A DNA stretch of 64,000 bases, taken from CAYYKD01 sp964471825 (GTDB taxonomy: Bacteria > Spirochaetota > GWE2-31-10 > CAYYKD01). The position numbers were made by a program, and so were the translations under genes. This document shows, in pieces, positions 54,574 to 63,810 of the stretch. Every line of letters starts with the position of its first letter. The stretch's first letter is position 1. The stretch covers positions 124,001 through 188,000 of the forward strand of contig CAYYKD010000001.1 in assembly GCA_964471825.1 (NCBI GenBank). The letters are read 5' to 3'. The notes under the pieces were generated by a model. It was given only the letters and a program-made list of their open reading frames with translations, was not told the origin of the DNA and made no database searches.

Positions 54574-54663
54574 TATACACCTCATTTATAATTCTATATA
54601 TCATAGTATTCATTTATTAGTAAGATTCTAAAAAAAAAATTTAATATTATTGACAAATTTTAC

Positions 54664-54691
54664 TTGCATTTAAAAAAAAAAATTGTAATAT
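54664..54691 (+). promoter_or_regulatory. Possible promoter of the YfcC-type carrier gene
   Basis: TTGCAT (54664-54669) and TAATAT (54686-54691) are 16 bases apart with an A-rich spacer, 69 bases before the preferred start. A TTGACA lies further upstream without a properly spaced -10. Confidence 0.4.
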
Positions 54692-54760
54692 AGAAAAGTT
54701 AGTCCTTTATAGGCTTTCAATAAAAAATTATATTTTTCGTTTTTGTTAACAGGAGGAATT

Positions 54761-56479
54761 ATGTCGGAATCCAAAAAAAAGTTTAAATTCACGATGCCTG
54801 ACACCTATGTGATAATCTTTGGTATTATTGTAATTGCATGGTTGTCAACTTTTGTTGTACCGGTTGGACAATATTCTAAAAAGCAGGTAGTTTTTCAAGA
54901 AAAATCTGAAAATCCTATCAATATCACAGGAATAGCCGAAGGCCTTATGCCGATTTTTGGTCTCGATGATGTTGCAGAGGCAGAAAAACTCATAAACAGA
55001 AAAGGTGCTACTCTTACAATTAAAGGAATTGATCCTTCAAATGAAAGAGCAGTCAGATCACTTGCAAGGGCAAATAATGGTGAAGCTGTTAGAGGGTCTG
55101 CTGATGCCGAAAGTTTTGTAAGCAAATTTTCTAAGAAAGATAACTCCTTAGTTGCCGATAATAATGGTAAAAAACTAGTTAAACCTTTATCAATATTCAA
55201 TTTTGATGCTGATTCGGGTAGCAGTAGCGGCTTTTTGAAGTTCCCTTTTGACGGACTTAAAGACATGGTAAGTATAGTTATATTTATCATTATTATAGGT
55301 GGAGCTTTTGGTATTATTATTAAGACAGGTGCTATTGAGACCGGTATATTAGCCGTAATAAAGAAGATACAGGGTTTTAAAATTCTGGTAATTCCAATTT
55401 TATTTCTGGTATTCTCCCTTGGTGGAGCTGTGTTTGGAATGGGTGAAGAGGCTATTGCATTTGCAATGATAGTTGTTCCTCTTGTTGTTGCACTGGGTTA
55501 TGATGGTATTGTAGGTGTAATGATAACCTATGGGGCAACTCAGGTTGGTTTTGCAACTTCATGGCAGAACCCTTTCTCTCTACTTGTAGCACAGGGTGTT
55601 GCAGGGATTCCTATCATGTCAGGTTGGCAGGTAAGAGTCGGCCTATATGTATTTTTCCTTTTATTCTCAATTGTTTGGGTAACACTTTATGCATTAAAAG
55701 TTCAAAGAGACCCTTTAAAGTCACTAAGTTATGCAAGTGATGCTTATTTCAGAAATGATATTAAACATACTGAAAGCATTCATGTAAAATTTGGTCTATC
55801 TCATGCACTTGTTCTACTCTCTCTTGTAGCGGGAATAGTCTGGATAGTTTGGGGAGTTACAGGTTATGGTGCTGGTAATGGTTATTATATAGCAGAAATT
55901 GCAACTGTATTTTTTACAGTCGGTCTTGCAGCAGGTGTGATTGGTGTGATATTCAAGATGAATAATATGACTGTAAATGATATAGCTTCATCTTTTAAGG
56001 ATGGTGTAAGGGATATTATATCAGCTGCCATAATAGTAGGTTTAGCTAAGGGTGTAATACTTGTACTTGGTGGAGATCAGTCAGCAGATATGACAGTTTT
56101 CAATACGATGATTAATGGTGTAAGTTCTACTCTCAAGATGTTTCCATCTGTGATTGGTGCATGGATGATGTATCTATTTACAGCGATTTTCAATTTCTTT
56201 GTTACCTCAGGCTCTGCAAAGGCTGGGTTAATAGTTCCTGTATTATCTGTAATTGCAGATCAACTTCAGATTTCAAGACAAATCGCTTGTCTTTCATTCC
56301 AACTTGGTGATGGCTTTACCAACATGATAGTTCCTACCTCCGGAGCTTTGATGGGGTCGCTTGCTGCAGCTAGAATGGACTGGACAACATGGGCAAAATT
56401 TCAATGGAAACTTCAGCTTATCTACTTTGGATTTGGCTCTTTGATAGTAATTGGAGCAGTAATTTTTAATTTCAGTTAA
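54761..56479 (+). CDS. YfcC-type (C4-dicarboxylate/basic amino acid carrier) membrane transporter
   Basis: The ATG at 54761 has AGGAGG six bases upstream and is preferred over the ATG at 54743, giving 572 residues. About twelve membrane segments are seen. Features such as FTMPDTYVIIFGIIVIAWLSTFVVPVGQY at positions 10-38, GGAFGIIIKTGAIETGI, GMGEEAIAFAMIVVPL and SGSAKAGLIVPVLSVIADQL match the YfcC family, whose members move dicarboxylates or basic amino acids. Between helix 1 and helix 2 is an extracytoplasmic stretch of about 125 residues that includes EAEKLINRKGATLTIKG. That loop is longer than usual. A strong terminator follows. The substrate cannot be told; the two arginine-acting lipoproteins elsewhere in the window make an amino-acid substrate plausible but do not prove it. 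Confidence 0.88.
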   Translation: MSESKKKFKFTMPDTYVIIFGIIVIAWLSTFVVPVGQYSKKQVVFQEKSENPINITGIAEGLMPIFGLDDVAEAEKLINRKGATLTIKGIDPSNERAVRSLARANNGEAVRGSADAESFVSKFSKKDNSLVADNNGKKLVKPLSIFNFDADSGSSSGFLKFPFDGLKDMVSIVIFIIIIGGAFGIIIKTGAIETGILAVIKKIQGFKILVIPILFLVFSLGGAVFGMGEEAIAFAMIVVPLVVALGYDGIVGVMITYGATQVGFATSWQNPFSLLVAQGVAGIPIMSGWQVRVGLYVFFLLFSIVWVTLYALKVQRDPLKSLSYASDAYFRNDIKHTESIHVKFGLSHALVLLSLVAGIVWIVWGVTGYGAGNGYYIAEIATVFFTVGLAAGVIGVIFKMNNMTVNDIASSFKDGVRDIISAAIIVGLAKGVILVLGGDQSADMTVFNTMINGVSSTLKMFPSVIGAWMMYLFTAIFNFFVTSGSAKAGLIVPVLSVIADQLQISRQIACLSFQLGDGFTNMIVPTSGALMGSLAAARMDWTTWAKFQWKLQLIYFGFGSLIVIGAVIFNFS

Positions 56480-56498
56480 TTTTCATTGATATATTTAG

Positions 56499-56523
56499 AC
56501 TGCCCGTAAGGGCAGTTTTTTTT
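56499..56523 (+). terminator. Intrinsic terminator
   Basis: ACTGCCC pairs with GGGCAGT around GTAA (56499-56516) and is followed by seven or more T. It ends the carrier transcript. Confidence 0.92.
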
Positions 56524-56701
56524 AGTAACCGCAACAACATGTCGATCAGTATTACTAAACGATACTTAGAACGAAACTAAAAAGAGCGATACTAAAAAAA
56601 TACTAAAAACAATACTATTTAGCAATAAATTGTTCTATCACAGTTATATTGATTGGATTTTTTTTTAAAGAATATAGCTTTTATTTATTTTGGAGTAACA
56701 C

Positions 56702-57775
56702 ATGAGTAGTCCCGATATGGAGATGATTAATAAACTTAACGAAGCAGGCATTACTGAACAGATACAGAAATTGCGGACTGCACTTAGAGACAAGGACTTA
56801 CTACTCTATGATGCTGTTCAGATATTTGAAAAAAATACAATCGATGATCTGGTAGAATATGTAATAACCAAGTTTCTAGATAAATTTATTCCATCATACC
56901 TTGTATTTTACATTCAAGACTACTTTCATCCTGAAAAGATTAATTCTATATGTTACACAAATATGAAAAGAACAGATTCGCCCATTTTAGTAGACTCGCT
57001 CAAACCATATAAGAAGGTATTTGACCTTTTTTCGTCCTCCTTAACATTTGAAGCCTTCGAAAATTTGGTAGATAATAAAGAAACAACAGACATTTTTAAC
57101 AGTATTAATCCTGAGGTTATAATCCCGCTGATGGGAAAAGAGGGTTCATATGGTTTTATCGTTGTAAGTCAGAAGGTTGTCGGTGATAAATATTCAGAGA
57201 AGGAACTTTCATATATCAATCAGCTTATGAAATTTACTTCTATCAGCCTTCAGAATATTATCAATTACTCTCGAGCAACTGTAGATCAAAAAACAAAACT
57301 CTATAACCATAGCTATTTTACCAGACGCCTAAGTCAGGAACTCTCTAGAATCAAGAGATATCAAACTAAAATTGCCGTAATAATGCTTGATCTCGATCAC
57401 TTTAAGAAGTTTAACGATACACATGGACATCTGGCTGGTGATATTCTTCTTGAGGAGGTCGCAGCAACCTTGATGAGGTCAGTTAGAAATGAGGATGTTG
57501 TTGCAAGATTTGGAGGTGAAGAATTTATACTTATGCTCGTAGAGTGTGATCCGGATTATGCACATGAGACAGCAGAGCGAATGAGAAAGTCTATATCAGA
57601 GATAAGTATTCCATACTATGGCAAGAATCTTTCAACAACCGCCAGTATGGGATTGATTAATATCTCACATGAGAGCATCTCTGATATATCAGAAATACTT
57701 AGAAATGTTGATTCTGCCCTCTATTTAAGTAAGGAAGGCGGTAGAAATCAATGTACAGTTTTTGCCAACAACTAA
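56702..57775 (+). CDS. GAF-GGDEF diguanylate cyclase
   Basis: The 357-residue cytoplasmic protein makes cyclic di-GMP. Residues 1-35 are helical, about 40-190 form a GAF-like sensor, and about 195-357 the GGDEF domain with MLDLDHFKKFNDTHGHLAGD and RFGGEEF near residue 272. An RNED inhibitory site lies five residues before GGEEF, so feedback by product is expected. GGAG precedes the ATG. The gene stands alone, so its signal input is unknown; it may modulate motility or transition to surface life together with the 7TM cyclase at 17.7 kb. Confidence 0.93.
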   Translation: MSSPDMEMINKLNEAGITEQIQKLRTALRDKDLLLYDAVQIFEKNTIDDLVEYVITKFLDKFIPSYLVFYIQDYFHPEKINSICYTNMKRTDSPILVDSLKPYKKVFDLFSSSLTFEAFENLVDNKETTDIFNSINPEVIIPLMGKEGSYGFIVVSQKVVGDKYSEKELSYINQLMKFTSISLQNIINYSRATVDQKTKLYNHSYFTRRLSQELSRIKRYQTKIAVIMLDLDHFKKFNDTHGHLAGDILLEEVAATLMRSVRNEDVVARFGGEEFILMLVECDPDYAHETAERMRKSISEISIPYYGKNLSTTASMGLINISHESISDISEILRNVDSALYLSKEGGRNQCTVFANN

Positions 57776-57857
57776 GATATTAACCTTTTAATAAATTTCT
57801 TTAAAATTTCTTTAACTATTTATTGATTTTATTTATTTTTTATTTAAAAATATTTGT

Positions 57858-58211
57858 ATGAATAAAACACAAGTAAGCAGGCCATTTTTAACACATCTTA
57901 TTATAAATGTACCCGTTTTATTCTTTTTTATATTATTCACCTCCTTTACTGTTTTATATATTCTCAAACATAATAACTTTTTGCTTATTCCTGCATGGTG
58001 GTCACTTTGTGCATCAATCATACTTACAATTGACTACTATAAACGAAAACGAACCGATTATGCTAAATTATTACATATTCTAAACACAAGGGGAATTGAT
58101 CCAATCACTGTAAATAGGCTGCAAAATACGATCTGTGGATTGTGCATTCTTATTGCCCTCCATTATGCGACCGGTAGAACCCCGAAACATAAATTTAGAA
58201 CTTTTTCTTGA
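57858..58211 (+). CDS. Small membrane protein, 117 aa
   Basis: Two hydrophobic segments (about residues 12-34 and 40-58) are followed by a basic cytoplasmic-type tail (YYKRKRTDYAKLL) and a third moderately hydrophobic stretch near residue 90. The ribosome binding site is poor and the family is not recognised, so confidence that it is expressed is moderate. A weak hairpin (CTCTTT/AAAGAG at 58256-58272) follows downstream. Confidence 0.5.
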   Translation: MNKTQVSRPFLTHLIINVPVLFFFILFTSFTVLYILKHNNFLLIPAWWSLCASIILTIDYYKRKRTDYAKLLHILNTRGIDPITVNRLQNTICGLCILIALHYATGRTPKHKFRTFS

Positions 58212-58323
58212 TTTGTGATATTTTATTAGATTTAGTAATTAACTAATTTATGAGGCTCTTTATTACAAAGAGATCTTTTAATTGGTAGCTTTAAATAATA
58301 GATGTTTTTAAAAGGAGGATTTT

Positions 58324-59079
58324 ATGTTTGGAAAATTTCACTATGATGCCAAAGGCTCTGAGTACTTTAGTACCGTTTTTGTACAGATTTTATTATCAAT
58401 ACTGACACTTGGTTTCTATTACCCCTGGGCAATTGTTAAAATAGTAAGATTCTATTGCGATCATTTAACTATTGATGGAAGACGATTTTCATTTGAAGGT
58501 AAGGGTGGCGAGCTTTTTATTCTATTTTTAATTCAAATATTACTTGTATCTATAACACTCGGGATCTACCTTCCATGGGCAATAGTTAATATTGAAAAAT
58601 TTATGTGCGAAAAAATTACCCTTGATAACAAGCCTTTTTTAACAGAGATCACTGGCGGCAAGCTGTTTAGTATCATCTTCATCAGCTATGTCTTAACAAT
58701 AGTAACTCTAGGAATCTATGCAGCATGGGCATATGTAAATATTACTCGTTATTTTATTGAGAACAGCAAATATGACGGTGTACATTTTTCATTTAATGCA
58801 ACAGGTGGTGAAGTCTTTTCGTTATATTTGGGACAAATACTTCTAACTATTATAACATTTGGCATCTACTATCCATGGGCTAGAGTCAAAATAGATAGTT
58901 TTATGTGCAAAAATACCGGGTATATGGAACGGCATTTTAGATTCGCAGGAAATGGGGGAACTCTGTTTTCATTAATATTTAAAGGTGTTCTACTATCAGC
59001 AGTGACTTGCGGCATATATTTTTTTTGGTTTCAGAACGAGCTTTCATCATTTTATTTTAATAATCTTTCATTAGAATGA
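58324..59079 (+). CDS. DUF898/YjgN-like membrane protein with five tandem repeats
   Basis: Nearly the whole 251-residue protein consists of about 4.8 copies of a 50-residue unit. Each unit begins GGxLF, contains a hydrophobic helix, the motif TLGIYxPWAxVxI, and ends with a strand such as F-x-F-x-G/A-x. The units start near residues 11, 61, 111, 161 and 211. The TLGIY-x-PWA motif is the hallmark of DUF898 (YjgN-type) proteins. Alternate extracytoplasmic or cytoplasmic strands could form a small domain. AAAGGAGG precedes the ATG. The function of this family is unknown. Confidence 0.85.
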   Translation: MFGKFHYDAKGSEYFSTVFVQILLSILTLGFYYPWAIVKIVRFYCDHLTIDGRRFSFEGKGGELFILFLIQILLVSITLGIYLPWAIVNIEKFMCEKITLDNKPFLTEITGGKLFSIIFISYVLTIVTLGIYAAWAYVNITRYFIENSKYDGVHFSFNATGGEVFSLYLGQILLTIITFGIYYPWARVKIDSFMCKNTGYMERHFRFAGNGGTLFSLIFKGVLLSAVTCGIYFFWFQNELSSFYFNNLSLE

Positions 59080-59120
59080 TAATATTATCACTATTCATTT
59101 TTTAATTATAGCAGGTTTTA

Positions 59121-59960
59121 GTGAAAAAATTTAAGTCCATTTTTATCGAGATTACCAATATTTGCAACCTCAAGTGCAGTTTTTGCTCTGATGTAAAGAA
59201 GACAAAACATTATATTTCAGGAGAGTCTTTTAAGCATATACTAGACAAAATATATGGACACACAGAGTATATAAATCTTCATGTCAAGGGCGAACCCTTA
59301 ACTCATCCCAATATATATGAAATCCTGGAACTCTGTGACAAATATCATCTTAAGGTTAACCTCGTTACAAATGGGACACTCATAAAAGCCAGGTCTCAAA
59401 TACTTCTTGAAAGTAGGGCATTAAGGATTATTCATTTTTCACTTCATAGCCTTAGTTCACAGCCGGAATATACTTCGCATATGAACGACATTATAGAATT
59501 TTCAAAGAAAACTCTTTTAGATACGAACATTCATATAAATTTTCGACTCTGGAATAAACCAGTCAACTCTGCCTTTACAGAATTTATTCTAGATACAATT
59601 AATAATAACTTCAATACACAGATCCAACCTCAGGATATTACATATAAACGAAAATTCTCCATTAATAGACAGCTTCATATTCATATTGATGATGAGTTTA
59701 AATGGCCTGAGTTGAATGATCCTATCTGCAATCTGAAAGGTTTTTGTTACGGAACCAGAACTCATATCGGGATACTATCTGATGGTACAGTCATCCCCTG
59801 TTGTCTGGACAGCAACGGTGTCATAAATCTCGGTTCTATCTTTGATCAAAACTTATCAGATATAATACAATCGGAGAGATTTAAAAACATATATAGAAGT
59901 TTCTCTGACCGCAAGCCCTACGAGGATTTATGTAGAAGATGCTCTTTTATGGCAAAGTAG
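59121..59960 (+). CDS. Radical SAM protein with SPASM-like C-terminus
   Basis: The 279-residue protein begins at a GTG. Cys15, Cys19 and Cys22 form the CxxxCxxC signature that holds the Fe4S4 cluster for SAM cleavage (CNLKCSFC), followed by the GEPL motif (HVKGEPLTHP) and LVTNGTL. The C-terminal part has Cys pairs in GTVIPCCLDSNG and DLCRRCSF, typical of a SPASM-type auxiliary cluster site that in this family often modifies peptides. No precursor peptide gene was found nearby. The substrate is unknown. The gene lies 41 bases after the DUF898-like gene on the same strand. Confidence 0.88.
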   Translation: MKKFKSIFIEITNICNLKCSFCSDVKKTKHYISGESFKHILDKIYGHTEYINLHVKGEPLTHPNIYEILELCDKYHLKVNLVTNGTLIKARSQILLESRALRIIHFSLHSLSSQPEYTSHMNDIIEFSKKTLLDTNIHINFRLWNKPVNSAFTEFILDTINNNFNTQIQPQDITYKRKFSINRQLHIHIDDEFKWPELNDPICNLKGFCYGTRTHIGILSDGTVIPCCLDSNGVINLGSIFDQNLSDIIQSERFKNIYRSFSDRKPYEDLCRRCSFMAK

Positions 59961-60034
59961 TATTTCATTCAAACCAATTTTTTAAAAGAACAGAAATAAC
60001 TCTTTGGAATAAATATTAAAACCAATAGTCTAAT

Positions 60035-60487
60035 CTATGATAAATCTGGCAGGACCAACTCTTTCTTTGTTCTAGAGTTCATAAAATCCCTTAGTATTCC
60101 GCAGGCAGCGACCTGATCAAGCTCTTTCTTTATATTCTTGTTTTTTACCTTGACACTTTTCATTATTGTCTTGGCTTCAATTGTAGAATACCTCTCATCC
60201 TGTTCGTATATTCTCAAAGTGATATTAGAGTTTTTTAGGAATTTTACAAGGTCTGAAATGAAGTCAATAACAATTCGAGCCTGCGGACCAATTTCAGAGT
60301 TCTGATCGTATGGAAGTCCAACAACTATTTCAGAAATTTCTTTTTGGATAACTATCTCTTTGATATTTTCAAGTAATGTTTCATCATTAATCAGTGTTGC
60401 AAAGCCTGAAGTTGTAATTCTTAGTGGATCTGTAATTGCAATGCCAACCCGGGTATTACCATAATCAATACCCATCAGACGGTTCAT
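60035..60487 (-). CDS. yqgF: Putative pre-16S rRNA nuclease / Holliday junction resolvase, YqgF/RuvX family
   Basis: The 150-residue RNase H-fold protein has the active-site Asp in GIDYGNTRVGIAI, the GLPYDQNS motif, the DERYST motif and the final DQVAA, all family hallmarks. E. coli YqgF matures the 5' end of 16S rRNA. Its ATG overlaps the stop of the upstream small gene as ATGA, so translation is coupled. Length is normal. Confidence 0.93.
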   Translation of the reverse strand: MNRLMGIDYGNTRVGIAITDPLRITTSGFATLINDETLLENIKEIVIQKEISEIVVGLPYDQNSEIGPQARIVIDFISDLVKFLKNSNITLRIYEQDERYSTIEAKTIMKSVKVKNKNIKKELDQVAACGILRDFMNSRTKKELVLPDLS

Positions 60488-60702
60488 TTTTTCATCTCGG
60501 CATCAAAATTATCAAAGACATCCCTGAGTAAAAATATGTGATCACTTATTAGTTTTACGGCAATCTCATTATCACCTAGTTCACACAGTGCAACTACCAG
60601 ATCACTAATTGCTTGCCTTACTTTAACATCAGCCGATTTTACGACTTCTGCTTTAGAGGATAATTTTGACTGTGCCTGAGTAGGTTTGTTTGGTGGATTC
60701 AT
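60484..60702 (-). CDS. Small hypothetical protein coupled to yqgF
   Basis: The ATG at 60702 has AAGGG five bases upstream and gives 72 residues; an ATG at 60831 in the same frame would give a longer N-terminus (MNKDEMNIVNKINNKKQ) but lacks a ribosome binding site. The product is charged and helical (VRQAISDLVVALCELGDNEIAVKLISDHIFLLRDVF) with no recognised domain. It may be a small regulatory or structural partner of YqgF. Overlap of four bases with yqgF shows a shared transcript. Confidence 0.65.
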   Translation of the reverse strand: MNPPNKPTQAQSKLSSKAEVVKSADVKVRQAISDLVVALCELGDNEIAVKLISDHIFLLRDVFDNFDAEMKK

Positions 60703-60951
60703 ATTTTCCCTTCTAATAGTTCTAACAATTGCATCATGCGTATCACTGATGATGTTCTTGTTAAATACACTAACATTTGGTTGTTTCTTATTATTAATTT
60801 TATTAACAATGTTCATTTCGTCTTTGTTCATAACGAACACTATAATATTTTTAACGACTTGTAAAGTATTAATTACTTTTTCCCGTGTTTTTAAATGCTT
60901 TTACTAAAACTATTTTCGTAATTATATTTTAAATTTTACTTACAATTTTAT

Positions 60952-60980
60952 TTGAATATTTGATTATTTTAGGATATAAT
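60952..60980 (+). promoter_or_regulatory. Sigma70-type promoter of the lipoprotein gene at 61014
   Basis: TTGAAT (60952-60957) and TATAAT (60975-60980) are 17 bases apart and lie 33 bases before the start codon. It matches the promoter at 1349-1377 in both boxes and spacing. Confidence 0.7.
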
Positions 60981-61013
60981 TAATTATAATTTATTTTTTT
61001 TACGGAGAATTCT

Positions 61014-62348
61014 ATGAAAGTAACTAATGTTTTTATGTACTTAGTTCTTGTTACTATTATCGCTCAAACAATTATCTATACTGGATGTGAACAAACAGAC
61101 CCTAATAAACCTGACCCTGTTGTAGCCATCTATGGTGGAAGTGACCCGTCAGGCCATTTCATTGAAGTAAAAATTGATAGAACAAATTCAACTGTAACAA
61201 AAATTGATCATTCCACAAGTGAAACTTTTGGTCCATATCCATTTGGCATTGATCAAGGTTATAAAAACACCACAGGTATATCAATAGTATATAATGCTAT
61301 CATTGATCCAAGTGCCACTGAGGGACAACCTAAGTATGTCAGATTTGTTGAATTCAAAGACACTGCTCTGCTCTTTGTGTTGTTTGATGTTAATGAGAAG
61401 CCGCTCGGTAATCCGAATTATGCCGTGATCAAAGAGAAAGTTGATAAATCTACTTTCTATGATAAGGCATACAATTGGATGAGATTTATTGTTGATGATG
61501 AATCTGTTGATGATGAATCTGTTGACCATGATATGAATACCGGTTTTGCTGCATTTGACAATGCATCAGGAGAAGGCCTATTGTATGGAGCCGCATATAG
61601 CCAACGAGCAGAACATGAAAAATGGGCTGGTTACACCAATGGAATAAATGATATAAATGAAGGTGATTTCGTTAAGGTCGACAGTTTTCTATACGATCCT
61701 CTTTCTCACTCAACTTACTTCTATGCTGATAGTGACATCTGGGATAACAGAGTTAGTTTTGCCGGTAATGAAAACGGAACAAACATAGTGAATTTTGGTG
61801 CTGATCAAGGTGGGGGCTCAGGTTTGTTTATACCTCAAAACTATGGGATTAAAGAATGGAATGCGGACTGGAATGGTGTCTATTATTCTGTTCTATATAA
61901 CTATACTACAGATTCTACTAACTCTGTAACAAATTCTTCAATTCAACCTATCAAAATTAAAATCTACTCCGAATCAGATAATTTTTTTGTAGAAGGTTAT
62001 GATGATAATGAATCTACTCAAACCGCTACTCCACTCTTTGGACCGCTTATGATAATACCAACAAATGATTTATCATCAGATAACAGCCCGGGCGGAATAG
62101 CAAAAATTGTAACTCAATTTGCAACTATATCAAACAATAACACCGCATCATCCAATATCGTAAAGAGTGCAAACAACTGTTACGGTTCATTTGTACTACC
62201 GGAGGAAAGTGGCATTACAACTATTATTATGGATCCAGATGGTAGATTTGCCGGGTTCACTGGCTTCACGATACAAGAAAACTCGGTTGATTATAGATTT
62301 GGATTCTGCATTAAGGATGAAAACTATGTCGACCCAACTCCACAATAA
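61014..62348 (+). CDS. Lipoprotein of unknown function
   Basis: The 444-residue product has a signal peptide with lipobox IYTGC. The mature part is rich in Asn, Asp and Tyr and lacks a recognised domain; it contains short Gly-Asp-Asn stretches such as FAGNENGTN. A 15-bp in-frame tandem duplication at 61491-61520 encodes VDDESVDDES. The gene follows ACGGAGAA before the ATG, has its own promoter and precedes the symporter gene by 32 bases. Confidence 0.75.
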   Translation: MKVTNVFMYLVLVTIIAQTIIYTGCEQTDPNKPDPVVAIYGGSDPSGHFIEVKIDRTNSTVTKIDHSTSETFGPYPFGIDQGYKNTTGISIVYNAIIDPSATEGQPKYVRFVEFKDTALLFVLFDVNEKPLGNPNYAVIKEKVDKSTFYDKAYNWMRFIVDDESVDDESVDHDMNTGFAAFDNASGEGLLYGAAYSQRAEHEKWAGYTNGINDINEGDFVKVDSFLYDPLSHSTYFYADSDIWDNRVSFAGNENGTNIVNFGADQGGGSGLFIPQNYGIKEWNADWNGVYYSVLYNYTTDSTNSVTNSSIQPIKIKIYSESDNFFVEGYDDNESTQTATPLFGPLMIIPTNDLSSDNSPGGIAKIVTQFATISNNNTASSNIVKSANNCYGSFVLPEESGITTIIMDPDGRFAGFTGFTIQENSVDYRFGFCIKDENYVDPTPQ

Positions 62349-62380
62349 GACTAGAAAATTATACATTTAAAGGACACAAA

Positions 62381-63751
62381 ATGACAAAACAAAAACTGCC
62401 CGTCTCTGTAAAGATCACATATTCTATTGGACAGCTCGGCTGGTCAACTCTGGTTAATTTAATTGGTCTTCAACTTGTCTATTTCTATATACCACCTGAA
62501 AATGCCGGTATAAAGAGCTACATTCCTCAGATAACATTCCTAGTTGTGTTAAACATTATCTCGATACTTGCAGCGGCCGGTAGACTTTGGGATGCAGTAA
62601 CAGATCCATTGATTGCTAACATGAGTGATCGATGGAAAGGTAAAAACGGCAGAAGAATCCCATTTTTAATCGCTGGTAGCATACCTGCAGCAGTCTTTTG
62701 TGTAATGATGTTTTTTCCGGTTGTTAATAAGGTAAGCTACTTAAATGTTTTCTGGCTTTTTACAGCTCAGTCTTTGTTTTACCTTTTTTTAACAGTCTAT
62801 GTTACTCCATATTTTGCACTCCTGCCTGAGCTAGGACACACCTCAGATGAGAAACTCAATCTATCTACCTACATTTCGATTACCTATGCCCTAGGGATAA
62901 TTCTTGCTTCGCAGGCTCCAAATATCGGGAACCTATTTAAATCGCTCTTTTCTATAACCGACAATGCTCTCGCATTACAACTTGCCATTGCAACACTTGC
63001 ACTATTTGCCTCCCTATGTATGCTTTTTCCCGCACTAAAAATAAAAGAGAGTGATTATTGCGAGGCGACACCATCGGATATCCCGCTCTTTCAAGCACTT
63101 GCAAAGACCTTCAAGAATGTTGGTTTTAGATTCTATGTTGTTGCAGATTTCTCCTATTTTATGGGGCTTACAATAGTTATGACAGGACTTGCCTATTATA
63201 TCACAGTTCTTCTTGGACTTGAGGACGCGATGATGGGGATATTATTACCTGTTATGATCCTTGTTTCATTTGTATTCTATCCATTTGTAAATATTCTAGC
63301 TAAGAAGACAGGTAAGAAAGTTCTTGTAACACTTTCATTTCTTACTATGAGTGCAGTTTTTGCATCAATCTTTTTTCTCGGTAAGTTTCCATTTTCATCT
63401 GTACTGCAGGGCTACATGTTAGTTATATGCTATGCTGTACCACTATCGTTTCTGAGTGTTCTACCAAACGCAATACTAGCTGATATCGCTGAACATGACG
63501 GCCTTAAGACGGGGATCAAGCAGGAAGGAATGTTCTTTGCAGCACGAACTCTCATGCAGAAGTTCGGGCAGACAGCCGGAGTTCTTACATTTGCTATGCT
63601 TACTACATTTGGTAAGGACCCAGGAAATGACCTTGGTATTCGGATTAGTGGAATAGTAGGATTTGCACTGTGTATCTTTGCCGGTATTATTTTTATCGGA
63701 TTTAATGAAAGGAAGATTCTACTCGAAACTGATGAGTTAAAAAAACAATAA
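62381..63751 (+). CDS. GPH-family sugar:cation symporter
   Basis: The 456-residue protein has about twelve membrane segments and the MelB-type signature near the start: KITYSIGQLGW, then LWDAVTDPLIANMSDRWKGKNGRRIPFL, which in this family holds the cation site (Asp residues in helix 2). Members transport glycosides, pentosides or hexuronides with Na+, H+ or Li+. AAAGGA precedes the ATG. No sugar-metabolising gene is adjacent, so the substrate is not predicted. It may share the transcript of the upstream lipoprotein. Confidence 0.93.
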   Translation: MTKQKLPVSVKITYSIGQLGWSTLVNLIGLQLVYFYIPPENAGIKSYIPQITFLVVLNIISILAAAGRLWDAVTDPLIANMSDRWKGKNGRRIPFLIAGSIPAAVFCVMMFFPVVNKVSYLNVFWLFTAQSLFYLFLTVYVTPYFALLPELGHTSDEKLNLSTYISITYALGIILASQAPNIGNLFKSLFSITDNALALQLAIATLALFASLCMLFPALKIKESDYCEATPSDIPLFQALAKTFKNVGFRFYVVADFSYFMGLTIVMTGLAYYITVLLGLEDAMMGILLPVMILVSFVFYPFVNILAKKTGKKVLVTLSFLTMSAVFASIFFLGKFPFSSVLQGYMLVICYAVPLSFLSVLPNAILADIAEHDGLKTGIKQEGMFFAARTLMQKFGQTAGVLTFAMLTTFGKDPGNDLGIRISGIVGFALCIFAGIIFIGFNERKILLETDELKKQ

Positions 63752-63759
63752 AAAATAAA

Positions 63760-63789
63760 AAAAGGGTGACCTTTGAAGCCATCCCTTTT
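63760..63789 (-). terminator. Terminator of the flagellin gene
   Basis: On the minus strand AAAAGGG (63789-63783) pairs with CCCTTTT (63766-63760) around a partly paired loop and runs into a long T-rich tail (TTTTTTTATTTTTT region). It lies directly behind the flagellin stop and can also stop plus-strand readthrough from the symporter gene. Confidence 0.7.
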
Positions 63790-63810
63790 CCCCTAAAATC
63801 GTGCTTAAAA

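Noticed and set aside
57833..58021. Minus-strand reading frame opposite the small membrane protein at 57858
   Set aside because: No ribosome binding site, no domain, and it overlaps the more plausible plus-strand gene.
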